A stretch of DNA of 64,000 nt from Rivibacter subsaxonicus (lineage in GTDB: Bacteria; Pseudomonadota; Gammaproteobacteria; Burkholderiales; Burkholderiaceae_C), in assembly GCF_004217215.1 (NCBI RefSeq), contig NZ_SHKP01000005.1:749501-813500 (forward strand), given 5' to 3'. The notes beneath the pieces were generated by a model, which had not been told where the DNA came from, made no database searches, and saw nothing but the letters and a program-made list of their open reading frames with translations. The translations under genes and the position numbers were made by a program. Every line of letters starts with the position of its first letter. Position 1 is the first letter of the stretch. Below, piece by piece: positions 43,128 through 52,264 of the stretch.

Positions 43128-45259
43128 CAAGCCACCTTCTGTGCAGCGGCAGCGGCGGCCGCGCTCACGGCCGCGCGCTCGGCAAACTCGGCGCGCAGCT
43201 TCTTGAGCTTCTCGCGCGGGTCTTCGCGCACGGTGTTCTCGTCGAGCTTCATCTCGGCGATGAAACGGCTGGGCATGCCGGCAATCGTCTCGCGGCCGCG
43301 CTTGCGGCGCTTGAGCCAGCTCACCGCGAGCGTCGAGCGCGCGCGCGTGATGCCGACGTACATCAGGCGCCGCTCCTCCTCGATGCGCTGGGCGATCGCG
43401 GCGGCCGGCGCCTCGTCGGTGGCGTCGCTGCGAAAGGGAAGCAGCCCTTCGTTGATGCTGGCCAGCACCACATGCGGCCACTCCAGGCCCTTGGCGGCGT
43501 GCAGCGTCGACAGCGTCAGCACGTTCTGATCGTCGCCGCGCTCGGCCAGGCTGATGATCACGCTGATCGACTGCGCCACCTCGAGCACGCTCTTCTTCTC
43601 GCTCTCGAAGCTGCCGCCCTCGTTCGTGATCTCGCCACCGCAGCGCTTGGCGATCCAGTCGATGAAGTCGAGCACGTTGGACCAGCGGCTGGCGGCGAGC
43701 TTCTCGCTGTCCTCGCTGTCGAACAGGTGCTGCTCGTAGCCGATGTCCTTGAGCCAGCCCATCAGCAGCGGCTTGGCGTCCTCGGCGCCGGCGGTCGCGC
43801 GGGCGCGGTGTTCGAGGTCGTTCACGTAGCGGCCGAACTCGTGCAGCGAGTCGATCGCCTTCTTGCTCAGCGCCGAACCCAGGCTTTCGGAGAACAGCGC
43901 CTCGAACAGGCTCACTTTCCACTTGCCGGCGAACTCGCCGAGCGCGCCCAGCGTCTGGTGGCCGATGCCGCGCTTGGGCGTGGTGACGGCGCGCAGGAAG
44001 GCCGGGTCGTCGTCCTGGTTGACCAGCAGCCGCAGCCAGGCGCAGAGATCGCGGATCTCGGCGCGGTCGAAGAAGCTCTGGCCGCCCGAGACCTTGTACG
44101 GGATCTGCGCCTTGCGCAGCGCCTGCTCGAAGACTCTTGCCTGGTGGTTGGCGCGGTAGAGGATCGCAAAGTCCTTCCATTCGACGCCCTGGCCGCCGAC
44201 CGCACCCGCGCCGGCGCCGCCCTGTGCGCGCAGCGACTGGATCCGTGCCACCGCGCGCTCGGCTTCGTGGTCCTCGCCGTCGCACTCGACCACGCGCACC
44301 GGCTCGCCGTCGCCGTACTCGCTCCAGAGCTTCTTCTCGAAGATCTTCGGGTTGGCCGCGATGACGTGGTTGGCGGCCTTGAGGATGTTGCCGGTGGAGC
44401 GGTAGTTCTGCTCGAGCGGGATCACCTTGAGCTGCGGGTACTCCTGCGGCAGGCGCTTGAGGTTGTCGATGGTGGCGCCGCGCCAGCCGTAGATGCTCTG
44501 GTCGTCGTCACCGACCGCGGTGAACATCGCCGGCCGCTGGCTGCCGTCGCCGACCAGCAGCTTGAGCAGTTCGTACTGCTGGGCGTTGGTGTCCTGGTAC
44601 TCGTCGACCAGCACGTGGCGCAGCTTCTGCTGCCATTTCTCGCGCACCTCGGGGTGGCGCTCGAGCAGCACCACCGGCAGGCTGATCAGGTCGTCGAAGT
44701 CGACCGCCTGGTAGGCGTCGAGCCTTTCCTGGTACTTGAGCATCACACGCGCGGCGATGCGCTCGTCGTCGCTCTTGGCCGCCGCCTCGGCCTGGGCCGG
44801 CGTCAGGCCCTGGTTCTTCCAGAGGCTGATGTTCCATTGCCAGCCGCGCGCAATCTTGGCGTCGGTGGTGCCGCCGGCATCGCGCAGGATGCCGAGCACG
44901 TCGTCGGCATCGAGGATCGAGAACTGCGGCTTGAGGCCGAGCGCGGCGCCATCCTCGCGCAGCAGGCGCACGCCCAGCGCGTGGAAGGTGCAGATCACCA
45001 GGTCCTTGGCCGCGCGGCCGCCGACCAGTGCCTTGGCGCGCTCGCGCATCTCGGCCGCGGCCTTGTTGGTGAAGGTGATCGCGGCGATCTGCTTGGGGCT
45101 CAGGCCGGCCTGCGGATCGTCCTGCAGCAGGCGCGCGATCTTGTGGGTGATGACGCGGGTCTTGCCGGAGCCGGCGCCGGCCAGCACCAGGCAGGGGCCG
45201 CTCAGGTGGTGCACGGCCTGCATCTGGGCCGGATTCAGGGAGGCGGGAGCGGAGGACAA
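43127..45259 (-). CDS. rep: ATP-dependent DNA helicase Rep
   Basis: A ~710-residue SF1A helicase (3'-5') that clears replication forks of bound proteins. The Q motif is LNPAQMQAVHHL, Walker A is AGAGSGKTRVI, motif Ia is ITFTNKAAAEMRERA, motif II is VDEYQDTNAQQYELL, motif III is VGDDDQSIYGWRGA, motif IV is LEQNYRSTGNILKAAN, and motifs V/VI are TLHAAKGLEWPHV and VGITRARSTL. Similarity to E. coli Rep runs over the whole length, for example VPYKISGG-like IPYKVSGGQSFFDR. The start is uncertain. TTG at 45259 (LSSAPASLNPAQ) keeps the Q motif with a short lead; the first ATG (45223) would cut it, and longer GTG options lack support. Confidence 0.9.
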   Translation of the reverse strand: MSSAPASLNPAQMQAVHHLSGPCLVLAGAGSGKTRVITHKIARLLQDDPQAGLSPKQIAAITFTNKAAAEMRERAKALVGGRAAKDLVICTFHALGVRLLREDGAALGLKPQFSILDADDVLGILRDAGGTTDAKIARGWQWNISLWKNQGLTPAQAEAAAKSDDERIAARVMLKYQERLDAYQAVDFDDLISLPVVLLERHPEVREKWQQKLRHVLVDEYQDTNAQQYELLKLLVGDGSQRPAMFTAVGDDDQSIYGWRGATIDNLKRLPQEYPQLKVIPLEQNYRSTGNILKAANHVIAANPKIFEKKLWSEYGDGEPVRVVECDGEDHEAERAVARIQSLRAQGGAGAGAVGGQGVEWKDFAILYRANHQARVFEQALRKAQIPYKVSGGQSFFDRAEIRDLCAWLRLLVNQDDDPAFLRAVTTPKRGIGHQTLGALGEFAGKWKVSLFEALFSESLGSALSKKAIDSLHEFGRYVNDLEHRARATAGAEDAKPLLMGWLKDIGYEQHLFDSEDSEKLAASRWSNVLDFIDWIAKRCGGEITNEGGSFESEKKSVLEVAQSISVIISLAERGDDQNVLTLSTLHAAKGLEWPHVVLASINEGLLPFRSDATDEAPAAAIAQRIEEERRLMYVGITRARSTLAVSWLKRRKRGRETIAGMPSRFIAEMKLDENTVREDPREKLKKLRAEFAERAAVSAAAAAAAQKVA

Positions 45260-45528
45260 GGGCAGGCGCGGTCGAGGAAGGCGCGGCGATGATGCCAGAG
45301 CGTTTGCCGCGCTCACGCGTGCCGGCGGGGGCTGTTCGCGGCGCGCCGAGAGTCGCGCGTCTAGATGTTGGAGTCGGCTGTCGATTCGTGTCGTTTCGCA
45401 CAATCCACTTGCATCGTGACGACGCGATGCCGCGCCGCCCGGGCGCGCGCCTGGCGCCACCCGCCCCGGCCGCTCGCGGGCTCGAACTCTGGTGCCGCAC
45501 GACGGCACCGCGACCGATCCCGAATCCC

Positions 45529-45849
45529 ATGAACTTCCGTTTCGCCTGGATGCGATGGCGCCGCCGCGCGCTGAGCGCCGTCGCGGCCCGACTCGAATGG
45601 CCGCAGGCGCTGCGCCGCCGGCCCGCGCCGCCGCCGCCGCTGCGCGAGCTCAAGACGCTCTGCGTCGAACTGGTGAACGACCTGCCGACCGACCAGCGGC
45701 TGGATCTGGTGACGCGCATCGGCGGCTCGCGCGAGGCGCGTGACCTCTGGTTCATGCGCAGCTGTTTCTTCCGCGCCGTCTCGCTGCACTTCGGCGAGCA
45801 CGAGGCGCGCCGGCGCATGGCGCGGCTTGACGTCTGGCTTCAGGCCTGA
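45529..45849 (+). CDS. Small conserved hypothetical protein
   Basis: A 106-residue basic protein. After a short Arg/Trp-rich start (MNFRFAWMRWRRRALSAVAA) and a Pro run, it has a compact helical domain with ELKTLCVELVNDLPTDQRLD, LVTRIGGSREARDLWFMRSC and LHFGEHEARRRMARLDVWLQ. It looks coding by its balanced residue use, and I recognise the pattern as recurring in Burkholderiales without a named function. ATG at 45529 is chosen; the frame is open much further upstream but reads as low-complexity Arg/Pro there. It is divergent from rep across ~270 bases that hold no other gene. Confidence 0.6.
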   Translation: MNFRFAWMRWRRRALSAVAARLEWPQALRRRPAPPPPLRELKTLCVELVNDLPTDQRLDLVTRIGGSREARDLWFMRSCFFRAVSLHFGEHEARRRMARLDVWLQA

Positions 45850-45902
45850 GGAGGCACCGGCCGGCTGAGATACTGAGCGAGGAGACAAAGCCCGACCCGC
45901 GC

Positions 45903-46883
45903 ATGCAGGCCATCCTCGCCGTCACCGTTCCCTTCTTCGCGCTGGTGCTGTGCGGCTACCTCGCCGCCCGGGCGCAGGTGCTGCCCGAGGCGGCGATACC
46001 GGGGCTCAATGCCTTCGTGCTGTTCTTCGCGCTGCCGTGCATGCTGTTCCGCTTCGGCGCCAGCCTGCCGCTGGTACAGCTGCTGAATCCCTCGGTGCTG
46101 GCGGTGTACCTGGCCGCGGCGCTGCTGATCGTCTTCTTCACGATCGCGGTCACGCTGTCGGCGCGGATCCATCTCAAGGATGCCGCCTTCGGAGCACTGG
46201 TGGCGGCGTTCCCGAACACCGGCTTCATGGGCGTGCCGTTGCTGGCCGCGCTGTTGGGGCCGCAGGCTGCCGGCCCGGTGATCAGCACCGTGCTGGCCGA
46301 CCTGTTCGTCACCAGCTCGATCTGCATCGCGCTGGCGCAGGCTCATGGCGCCGGCGACCTGCGTGCGGCCGGGCTCAAGGCGCTGCGCGGAACCTTGAGC
46401 AATCCGCTGCCATGGTCGATCGCGCTCGGCGCGGCGGCCTCGGCGACCGGCTTCGAGCTGCCCGGCCCGCTGAACCAGATCGTCAGGATGCTCGGCGATG
46501 CCGCGACGCCGGTGGCGCTGTTCACGATCGGTGCGGTGCTCTGGCGTGCCGGCCGCCATGCCCATACGCGCACGCCCGTGGCACTCTTCCTTCCGGTCGC
46601 GCTGATCAAGCTGTTCCTGCACCCGCTGCTGGTGTTCGCGCTCGGCGCCGGCGCCATCGCGCTAGGTGCGCCGCTGTCGCCCTTCAATCTGATGGTTCTG
46701 ACGCTGGCGGCCGCGCTGCCCTCTGCCAGCAATGTCTCGCTGCTGGCCGAGCGCTACGGTGCCGACAACGGGCGGGTGGCGCGCATCATCCTGAGCTCGA
46801 CGGCGCTCGCCTTCCTGAGCTTCAGCCTGCTGGCCTGGTGCTTCGGTGCCGGCGCCGCGTCGTCCGTCCGGCCGGGGGCCTGA
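45903..46883 (+). CDS. AEC family transporter
   Basis: A 326-residue inner-membrane carrier of the auxin-efflux-carrier family with ten helices in two halves. Marks include VTVPFFALVLCGYLAARAQV, ALPCMLFRFGASLP, AFGALVAAFPNTGFMGVPLL with the conserved N-GxxG of the broken helix, and MVLTLAAALPSASNVSLLAE with the matching late motif. Bacterial members such as MdcF/MleP move dicarboxylates such as malate or malonate; the substrate here is unknown. ATG at 45903 is used. It is preceded by ~50 bases and followed by the porin promoter region. Confidence 0.9.
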   Translation: MQAILAVTVPFFALVLCGYLAARAQVLPEAAIPGLNAFVLFFALPCMLFRFGASLPLVQLLNPSVLAVYLAAALLIVFFTIAVTLSARIHLKDAAFGALVAAFPNTGFMGVPLLAALLGPQAAGPVISTVLADLFVTSSICIALAQAHGAGDLRAAGLKALRGTLSNPLPWSIALGAAASATGFELPGPLNQIVRMLGDAATPVALFTIGAVLWRAGRHAHTRTPVALFLPVALIKLFLHPLLVFALGAGAIALGAPLSPFNLMVLTLAAALPSASNVSLLAERYGADNGRVARIILSSTALAFLSFSLLAWCFGAGAASSVRPGA

Positions 46884-47011
46884 CCACCCCCCCACGAATG
46901 CGGGCGTTGCGCGCATGCGTCAGTTACATCTGAAGCCATGCAATTTGTCGCCCGAATGCGGGATTTCCCGGCCGGGTGTCCTTAAACTTTCACGACACGT
47001 TCATTCCGTGG

Positions 47012-47027
47012 CGTGACAAGCATCACG
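47012..47027. promoter_or_regulatory. CRP/FNR-type palindrome upstream of the porin gene
   Basis: CGTGA–CAAGCA–TCACG is a perfect 5-bp inverted repeat with a 6-base centre. It keeps the GTGA-N6-TCAC core of CRP/Vfr sites. It lies 42 bases before the porin start, close enough to overlap the promoter, so it may act as activator or repressor site. No CRP-family gene is in the window. Confidence 0.45.
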
Positions 47028-47069
47028 TAGCGGGCTCGACCTGCAGATCAACCTCGAAGGATTCACAAG

Positions 47070-48047
47070 ATGAAGCGCATCGCTCTCGCCGCGGCCCTGA
47101 TGGCCGCCTTTGCCGGTTCCGCCATGGCGCAGTCCAGCGTCTCGCTCTACGGCCGCATCAACACCTCGGTCGAATGGCAAGACAACGACACGATCGACAA
47201 GACCGTGATGCGCAACAACGCCTCGCGTTGGGGCCTGCGTGGCAACGAAGATCTGGGCGGTGGACTGAATGCCTTCTTCCAGCTCGAGACGGGCTTCGGA
47301 TCGGATGACGGCACCGGTACCGGTGGCTTCAACCGCGACGCCTATGTCGGCCTGAAGAGCAACGCGCTGGGTCAGATCCAGGTGGGCAAGTTCAACAGCG
47401 CGCTGTACTACGCCACGATCGACTACATCGGGATGTTCAACCACAACACGGGTACGACGTCCGAAGACAATCTGTACTTCCTGCCGGTCGCGCAGACCAA
47501 CGCGGTCGAGTACACCTCGCCCAAGTTTGGTGGCTTCAGCTTCTCGCTGACCGCCACCGCCGGCGAAGGCAACATCAACGCGTCCAAGAACTACGAAGGC
47601 GTCGTCCGCTGGGAAGCCGGCAACTTCTACGTGGCCGGCGGTTATGTGCAGTCCGAGAACGGGCAGACCGGCGCGGAGAACAATGGCTGGTCGGTCGCTG
47701 CCTCTTATGGCTTTGGCCCGTTCGTGGTGGGTGCCTCGATGAACCAGCCCGACATCCAGGGTCTGGGCAAGGCCGAGCACTACGCCTTGACCGGCATGTG
47801 GACGATGGGCGCGCTGGAGTTCCACGGCTCGGTGGGCTACCTCACCGAGTTCGACATCCCGGGCAGCGAGGAGACGACCCAGTTCACCCTGGGCGTCAAC
47901 TACAACCTGTCGAAGCGGACCAAGCTGTACGCCTTCTATTTCATGGCCGACAACGGGACCACCGCTGTTATCGGTACCGGCAACGTCCCCGGCATTCCCC
48001 AGCAGGACTTTTCTTCGATCGGCGTCGGCATTCGCCACAACTTCTGA
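47070..48047 (+). CDS. Gram-negative porin (neisserial/Omp32 type)
   Basis: A 325-residue trimeric outer-membrane general porin with signal MKRIALAAALMAAFAGSAMA and mature start QSSVSLYGRINTSVEWQD. The 16-strand pattern is clear, with NNASRWGLRGNEDLGGGLNA, FFQLETGFGSDDGTGTGGFN, RDAYVGLKSNALGQIQVGKF and the constriction loop after it. It ends in the aromatic GVGIRHNF needed for barrel assembly. AAGGA precedes ATG at 47070. AT-rich codons are more frequent than in neighbours, as expected of a highly expressed gene. It is followed by a strong terminator. The type is characteristic of betaproteobacteria. Confidence 0.95.
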   Translation: MKRIALAAALMAAFAGSAMAQSSVSLYGRINTSVEWQDNDTIDKTVMRNNASRWGLRGNEDLGGGLNAFFQLETGFGSDDGTGTGGFNRDAYVGLKSNALGQIQVGKFNSALYYATIDYIGMFNHNTGTTSEDNLYFLPVAQTNAVEYTSPKFGGFSFSLTATAGEGNINASKNYEGVVRWEAGNFYVAGGYVQSENGQTGAENNGWSVAASYGFGPFVVGASMNQPDIQGLGKAEHYALTGMWTMGALEFHGSVGYLTEFDIPGSEETTQFTLGVNYNLSKRTKLYAFYFMADNGTTAVIGTGNVPGIPQQDFSSIGVGIRHNF

Positions 48048-48074
48048 TCCGGGAGCACGCTCTCGGAAACCCGA

Positions 48075-48100
48075 AAGCGGCCTGCGGGCCGCTTTTTTTT
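48075..48100 (+). terminator. Strong Rho-independent terminator after the porin gene
   Basis: AAGCGGCC–TGCG–GGCCGCTT is an 8-bp perfect stem with a TGCG loop, running into eight T residues (48093-48100). It lies 27 bases after the porin stop. Confidence 0.92.
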
Positions 48101-48155
48101 CGGCAGCCGCTGCCACAATCATTTCTTTCCATCCGCCCTTGGGACCGCTTCCATC

Positions 48156-49001
48156 ATGAAGATCACCACTCGCAAGTTCCTGAAGACCGCCGCCCTGGTT
48201 GCCGCCGCCGCCGTGCTCGTGGCCTGCGGCAAGAAGGACGAACCGGTTGCCGCCGCGCCCGCCGCCTCGGCGCCGCCGCCCCCGCCGCCGGCCAAGGTCT
48301 ACGTGGTCGGCACGGACGCCGCCTACGCGCCTTTCGAGTTCCAGAACGAGAAGGGCGAGATCGTCGGCTTCAGTGTCGACCTGCTGAACGCCGTGGCTGC
48401 CAAGGGCGGCTTCGAGGTCAAGTTCGTCAACACGCCGTGGGAAGGCATCTTCAACGCGCTGGGCCAGGGCGACCGCGACCTGCTGATCTCGTCGATCACG
48501 ATCACCGACGAGCGCAAGCAGACGATGGACTTCTCCGATCCGTACTTCGATGCCTACCAGCTGATCGCGGTCAAGGAGAGCAGCAAGATCGCCAAGTTCG
48601 ACGATCTCAAGAAGCTCAAGGTTGGGGTCCAGACCGGCACCACCGGCGACGAGGTCGTGACCAAGCTGCTGGGCAAGAACAGCACCAACGTCAAGCGCTT
48701 CGAATCGACCCCGCTCGCGCTCAAGGAACTCGAGGCCGGTGGCGTCGATGCGGTGGTGGCCGACAACGGCGTGGTCGTCAACTTCGTGACCAACAACCCA
48801 GGCGCCAAGTTCAAGACCATCACCGACAAGGCTTTCCTGCCCGAGCAGTACGGCGTCGCGGTCAAGAAGGGCAACGCCGAAATGCTGGCCAAGATCAACA
48901 AGGGCCTGGCCGCCATCAAGGCCGACGGCACCTACGACAAGGTGTTCGCCAAGACCTTCGGCGCGGCGCCTGCGCCGGCAGCGGCAGCAGCGTCCAAGTA
49001 A
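48156..49001 (+). CDS. Amino-acid ABC transporter substrate-binding lipoprotein
   Basis: A 281-residue periplasmic binding protein of the SBP_bac_3 family, anchored by lipobox LVAC (Cys24). A Pro/Ala spacer (APAASAPPPPPPAK) precedes the bilobed domain. Marks are VVGTDAAYAPFEFQNEKGEI, GFSVDLLNAVAAKGGFEVKF, WEGIFNALGQGDRDLLISSI, TITDERKQTMDFSDPYFDAY and GVQTGTTGDEVVTKLL. Ligand residues suggest a polar or basic amino acid, but identity is not certain. It is followed after 18 bases by the permease gene; the ATPase is not adjacent. Confidence 0.93.
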   Translation: MKITTRKFLKTAALVAAAAVLVACGKKDEPVAAAPAASAPPPPPPAKVYVVGTDAAYAPFEFQNEKGEIVGFSVDLLNAVAAKGGFEVKFVNTPWEGIFNALGQGDRDLLISSITITDERKQTMDFSDPYFDAYQLIAVKESSKIAKFDDLKKLKVGVQTGTTGDEVVTKLLGKNSTNVKRFESTPLALKELEAGGVDAVVADNGVVVNFVTNNPGAKFKTITDKAFLPEQYGVAVKKGNAEMLAKINKGLAAIKADGTYDKVFAKTFGAAPAPAAAAASK

Positions 49002-49019
49002 GCGCGACCGCGGCCACCG

Positions 49020-49775
49020 ATGTTCGACCTGCGCTGGAACATCCTCGCCGGCTACAGCGACCTGTTCGTTGCGGCGCTGTGGATGACCATCGGGCTGTCG
49101 TTGGTGGCCATGGTTTTCGGACTGGCGCTGGGTCTGGTGCTGGGGCTGGTGACCAGTTCGCGCCAGGCCCCGGCGCCGAAGGCGCTGTGGCTCAGGCTGC
49201 TGCTGAAGCCGGCCCAGTGGCTGACGCTGGCCTACGTGACCTTCTTTCGCGGCACGCCGCTGTTCGTGCAGATCCTGCTGGTGCACTTTGCGTTGATGCC
49301 GACGCTGGTGCATCCCGAGTACGGCCTGCTGCTGAGCGGCGAGGCCGCTTCGCAGTTCCGTCAGAACTACGGCGCCTTCTTCTCCGGCGCGCTGGCGCTC
49401 ACGCTCAACGCGGGCGCCTACATCTCGGAGATCTTCAGGGCTGGCATCCAGAGCATCCACACGGGCCAGACCCAGGCCGCCTACAGCCTGGGCCTGACGC
49501 ATGTGCAGAGCATGCGTTTCGTGATCCTGCCGCAGGCTTTCCGGCGCATGGTGCCGCCGCTGGTCAACGAGGGCGTCACGCTGATCAAGGACTCCTCGCT
49601 GGTGTCGGCGATCGGCCTGGCCGAACTGGCGCTGGCCGCGCGCACGGTGGCCGGGGCCTACTCGCGCTACTGGGAGCCCTATCTGGCGATCTCGGCGATG
49701 TACCTGGTGCTGACCTTGACGCTGTCGACGCTGGCCAAGCGGCTGGAAGCACCGGCGCATCTGCGCGGCCGCTGA
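49020..49775 (+). CDS. Amino-acid ABC transporter permease
   Basis: A 251-residue inner-membrane subunit of the polar amino-acid (HisMQ-like) family. It carries about five helices and the EAA-loop pattern QAAYSLGLTHVQSMRFVILP, followed by QAFRRMVPPLVNEGVTLIKD, where the ATPase docks. The N-terminal WMTIGLSLVAMVFGLALGLV and TFFRGTPLFVQILLVHF are typical. ATG at 49020 follows the binding-protein stop by 18 bases. The docking loop is intact, so it must recruit an ATPase encoded elsewhere. An ~30-residue insert (HPEYGLLLSGEAASQFRQNY) before the third helix is seen in some subgroups. Confidence 0.92.
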   Translation: MFDLRWNILAGYSDLFVAALWMTIGLSLVAMVFGLALGLVLGLVTSSRQAPAPKALWLRLLLKPAQWLTLAYVTFFRGTPLFVQILLVHFALMPTLVHPEYGLLLSGEAASQFRQNYGAFFSGALALTLNAGAYISEIFRAGIQSIHTGQTQAAYSLGLTHVQSMRFVILPQAFRRMVPPLVNEGVTLIKDSSLVSAIGLAELALAARTVAGAYSRYWEPYLAISAMYLVLTLTLSTLAKRLEAPAHLRGR

Positions 49776-49791
49776 GCGCCGCCGGCTTTCT

Positions 49792-51879
49792 TCAGATCGC
49801 GAGCGGATCGACGTCGATCGCCCAGCGCATCACGCGTGGCGTCTTCAGGCCCTGCAGCTGGGGCAGCCAGCCGGCCAGAAAGCGCTGCAGAGGCGGTCGC
49901 GCCGCACATTCGATGAGCAACTGCGCCCGTTCCACGTCGGCGACGCGCTGCATCGGCGTCGGCACGCTCGGGTAGAGCACGACACCGGCCGCGGCGGCGG
50001 CCTCGCTACCGAGCGCCGCCGCTGCATCGAGCCAGGCGCGTGCAGCCTCCTGCGTGCGCGCATCGGCGCGCAGCAGCGCAAGATGCGCGTAGGGTGGCAG
50101 CCCGGCCTGGCGCCGCTCTGCGAGTTGCGAGTGCGCGTAGGCCTCGCTGTCATGACGGTCCAGCGCCGCGAACAGCGCGTGCTGCGGATGCCAGGTCTGG
50201 ACCCACATCTCGCTGGCCGCGGCATGCGCGGCGTCACGGCCGGCGCGGCCAGCGGCCTGTAGCAGCAGCGCGAACAGCCGCTCGGGCGCGCGGAAGTCGC
50301 TGCTGAACAGTGCTGCGTCGGGTTGCACCGCGGCCACCAGCGTGACGCGGCGGAAGTCATGACCCTTGGCCACCATCTGGGTGCCGACCAACACGTCGAC
50401 CTCACCGGCATGCACCCGCGCCAGGCCAGCCGCCAGCGCGCCGGCGTGGCGCGTGGTGTCGGCATCGAGCCGCGCCACGCGGGCGCCGGGCAGCGCCTGC
50501 GCGAGTTGCTCCTCGAGCCGTTCGGTGCCGCGGCCGAGCGGCTGGATGTCGGCGTTGCCGCAGTCAGGGCAGGCGCGCGGAACGCGTTCGGTGAAGCCGC
50601 AATGGTGGCAGCGCAGCGTGCGGTCGCCCTTGTGGAACACGCGCCAGGCGCTGCAATGCGGGCAGCCGCTCTTCCAGCTGCAGTCGAGGCAATGCAGCAC
50701 CGGCGAGTAGCCGCGCCGATTGAGCAGCAGCAGGCTCTGCTCGCCGCGCGCGATGCGCTCGGCGATCGCCTGCATCAGCGCCGGCGCCAGCGCGCTGGCG
50801 CGCTGCTGCTCGCGCGGGACCTGGTTCATGTCGAGCAGACGCACCCGCGGCAGGCCGCCACCGCCGACGCGGCCGGCCAGCACCAGCCTGCGGTAGCGCC
50901 CGGCGCCACCGTCGGCGATCGGCAGCGCGTTGTGCCAGGTTTCGAGCGAGGGCGTGGCCGAGCCGAGGATCACCGGCGCGCGCTCCAGCCGCCCGCGCAG
51001 CACCGCGAGATCGCGCGCCGAGTAGCGCGCGCCGTCCTGCTGCTTGTAGGAGGCATCGTGTTCCTCGTCGACGACGATCAGGCCCAGCCGCGGCAACGGC
51101 GCGAACACCGCCATCCGCGTGCCGAGCACCAGGTCGGCCTCGCCGAGCAGCGCCTGCAGCCAATGCGCCAGGCGCTGGGCAGGCGTCAGGCCGCTGTGCA
51201 GCGAGACGATGCGCCGATTCGGAAAGCGCTCGGCGAAGCGCGCCTCCAGTTGCGGCGTCAGGTTGATCTCGGGCACCAGCACCAGCGCCTGGCGGCCGCC
51301 ATCGAGCACGCGCTGCGCCTCGCGCAGGTAGACCTCGGTCTTGCCGCTGCCGGTGACGCCGTGCAGCAGGCTCACGCCAGGCGGCTCGGCGGCGGCCTGG
51401 GCGCGCAGGGCGTCGAGTGCCGCCGACTGGGCCTCGGTCAGTGGGCGCAGCGAGGCCTGTTCGGCAGGCGCCGGCGCAGCCGGGGGCGCGATCTTCTTGC
51501 GCAGGCGCTTGAGCCGGCGTTCGAGCGCGGCGGCGTCCAGGTCGCGCAGCGCGGCCGGCAGCACCGCCAGCGCCAGTTCGCCGACGCCGCGCTGGTAGTA
51601 GCCGGCCGCGAACTCGACCAGGCTGCGCCAGGCGGCGGGCAGCGGCGGCAACGCGCCGAAGTGCTCGACGATCCCGCGCAGCGCCATCGACTCGGCCGGT
51701 GCATCAGCGCCCGTGTCCCAGACCACGCCGAGCACCTCGCGCTTGCCGAATGGCACGCGTACCAGCGTGCCGGGTGCCAGCGCCTGCTCGCTGAGGTAGT
51801 CGAGCGGCCGGTCGAGACCACTGTGCTGCGGCGCGTCGACGGCCACGGCCAGACGCTGCCCAGCCGTCGGAGCCGTCAC
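49792..51879 (-). CDS. priA: Primosomal replication protein PriA
   Basis: A 695-residue 3'-5' helicase that restarts stalled forks. The N-terminal DNA-binding part contains RLAVAVDAPQHSGLDRPLDY. The helicase core has Walker A HGVTGSGKTEVYLREAQRVL, motif VPEINLTPQLEARFAERF, GTRMAVFAPLPRLGLIVVDE with DEEHD, and ILGSATPSLET. Eight zinc-binding cysteines are in place in CLDCSWKSGCPHC and CHHCGFTERVPRACPDCGNA. GTG at 51879 with AGAAGG ahead is chosen over TTG at 51927. It is slightly shorter than the E. coli protein (732 residues). It converges with the ABC permease gene 16 bases away. Confidence 0.93.
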   Translation of the reverse strand: MTAPTAGQRLAVAVDAPQHSGLDRPLDYLSEQALAPGTLVRVPFGKREVLGVVWDTGADAPAESMALRGIVEHFGALPPLPAAWRSLVEFAAGYYQRGVGELALAVLPAALRDLDAAALERRLKRLRKKIAPPAAPAPAEQASLRPLTEAQSAALDALRAQAAAEPPGVSLLHGVTGSGKTEVYLREAQRVLDGGRQALVLVPEINLTPQLEARFAERFPNRRIVSLHSGLTPAQRLAHWLQALLGEADLVLGTRMAVFAPLPRLGLIVVDEEHDASYKQQDGARYSARDLAVLRGRLERAPVILGSATPSLETWHNALPIADGGAGRYRRLVLAGRVGGGGLPRVRLLDMNQVPREQQRASALAPALMQAIAERIARGEQSLLLLNRRGYSPVLHCLDCSWKSGCPHCSAWRVFHKGDRTLRCHHCGFTERVPRACPDCGNADIQPLGRGTERLEEQLAQALPGARVARLDADTTRHAGALAAGLARVHAGEVDVLVGTQMVAKGHDFRRVTLVAAVQPDAALFSSDFRAPERLFALLLQAAGRAGRDAAHAAASEMWVQTWHPQHALFAALDRHDSEAYAHSQLAERRQAGLPPYAHLALLRADARTQEAARAWLDAAAALGSEAAAAAGVVLYPSVPTPMQRVADVERAQLLIECAARPPLQRFLAGWLPQLQGLKTPRVMRWAIDVDPLAI

Positions 51880-52264
51880 CGCACGGCCTTCTTGCGCGAA
51901 GTCCGCGCCGCTCTCGCCAAAGGGCAAAGTCGAAGCTTCAGTCGAGCTTGTGGCCGCAAGTCCTTGATTTCAGACATGTTTTGAAACTATCCACTCGACC
52001 TGTGGAAAACTTTGTGGGGAACCTGAGCGAACGCGCGCTAAGTCTTTGATCCGCAACGCCCCGGCTGTCGTTGATCGTTTTCCGGGCACGGGAGAAATTT
52101 ATTGAAAATCAAACACTTAGCTTGTGGTAGCGAGCTTGCGCTGCTGCGTTGCAATAGGCAGCGTGGCGCTGGGGTACTCGCGGGTTTCTGGGGATAAGTC
52201 AAGGATGACGGACCCTGAACACGGGAAAACCCGCGTTGGAACCATGCATCCTGCGCAGTTGTGC
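51880..52264. other. priA–hemE intergenic region with DnaA-box-like repeats
   Basis: There is no gene in these 385 bases. GC is locally low. Two near-direct repeats, TGTGGAAAA (52001-52009) and TGTGGGGAA (52013-52021), and a third, TGGGGATAA (52189-52197), resemble the DnaA box TGTGGATAA with one or two mismatches. The first two lie about 120 bases upstream of the priA start, on the promoter side. They may be DnaA contacts controlling priA, or chance. Confidence 0.35.
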
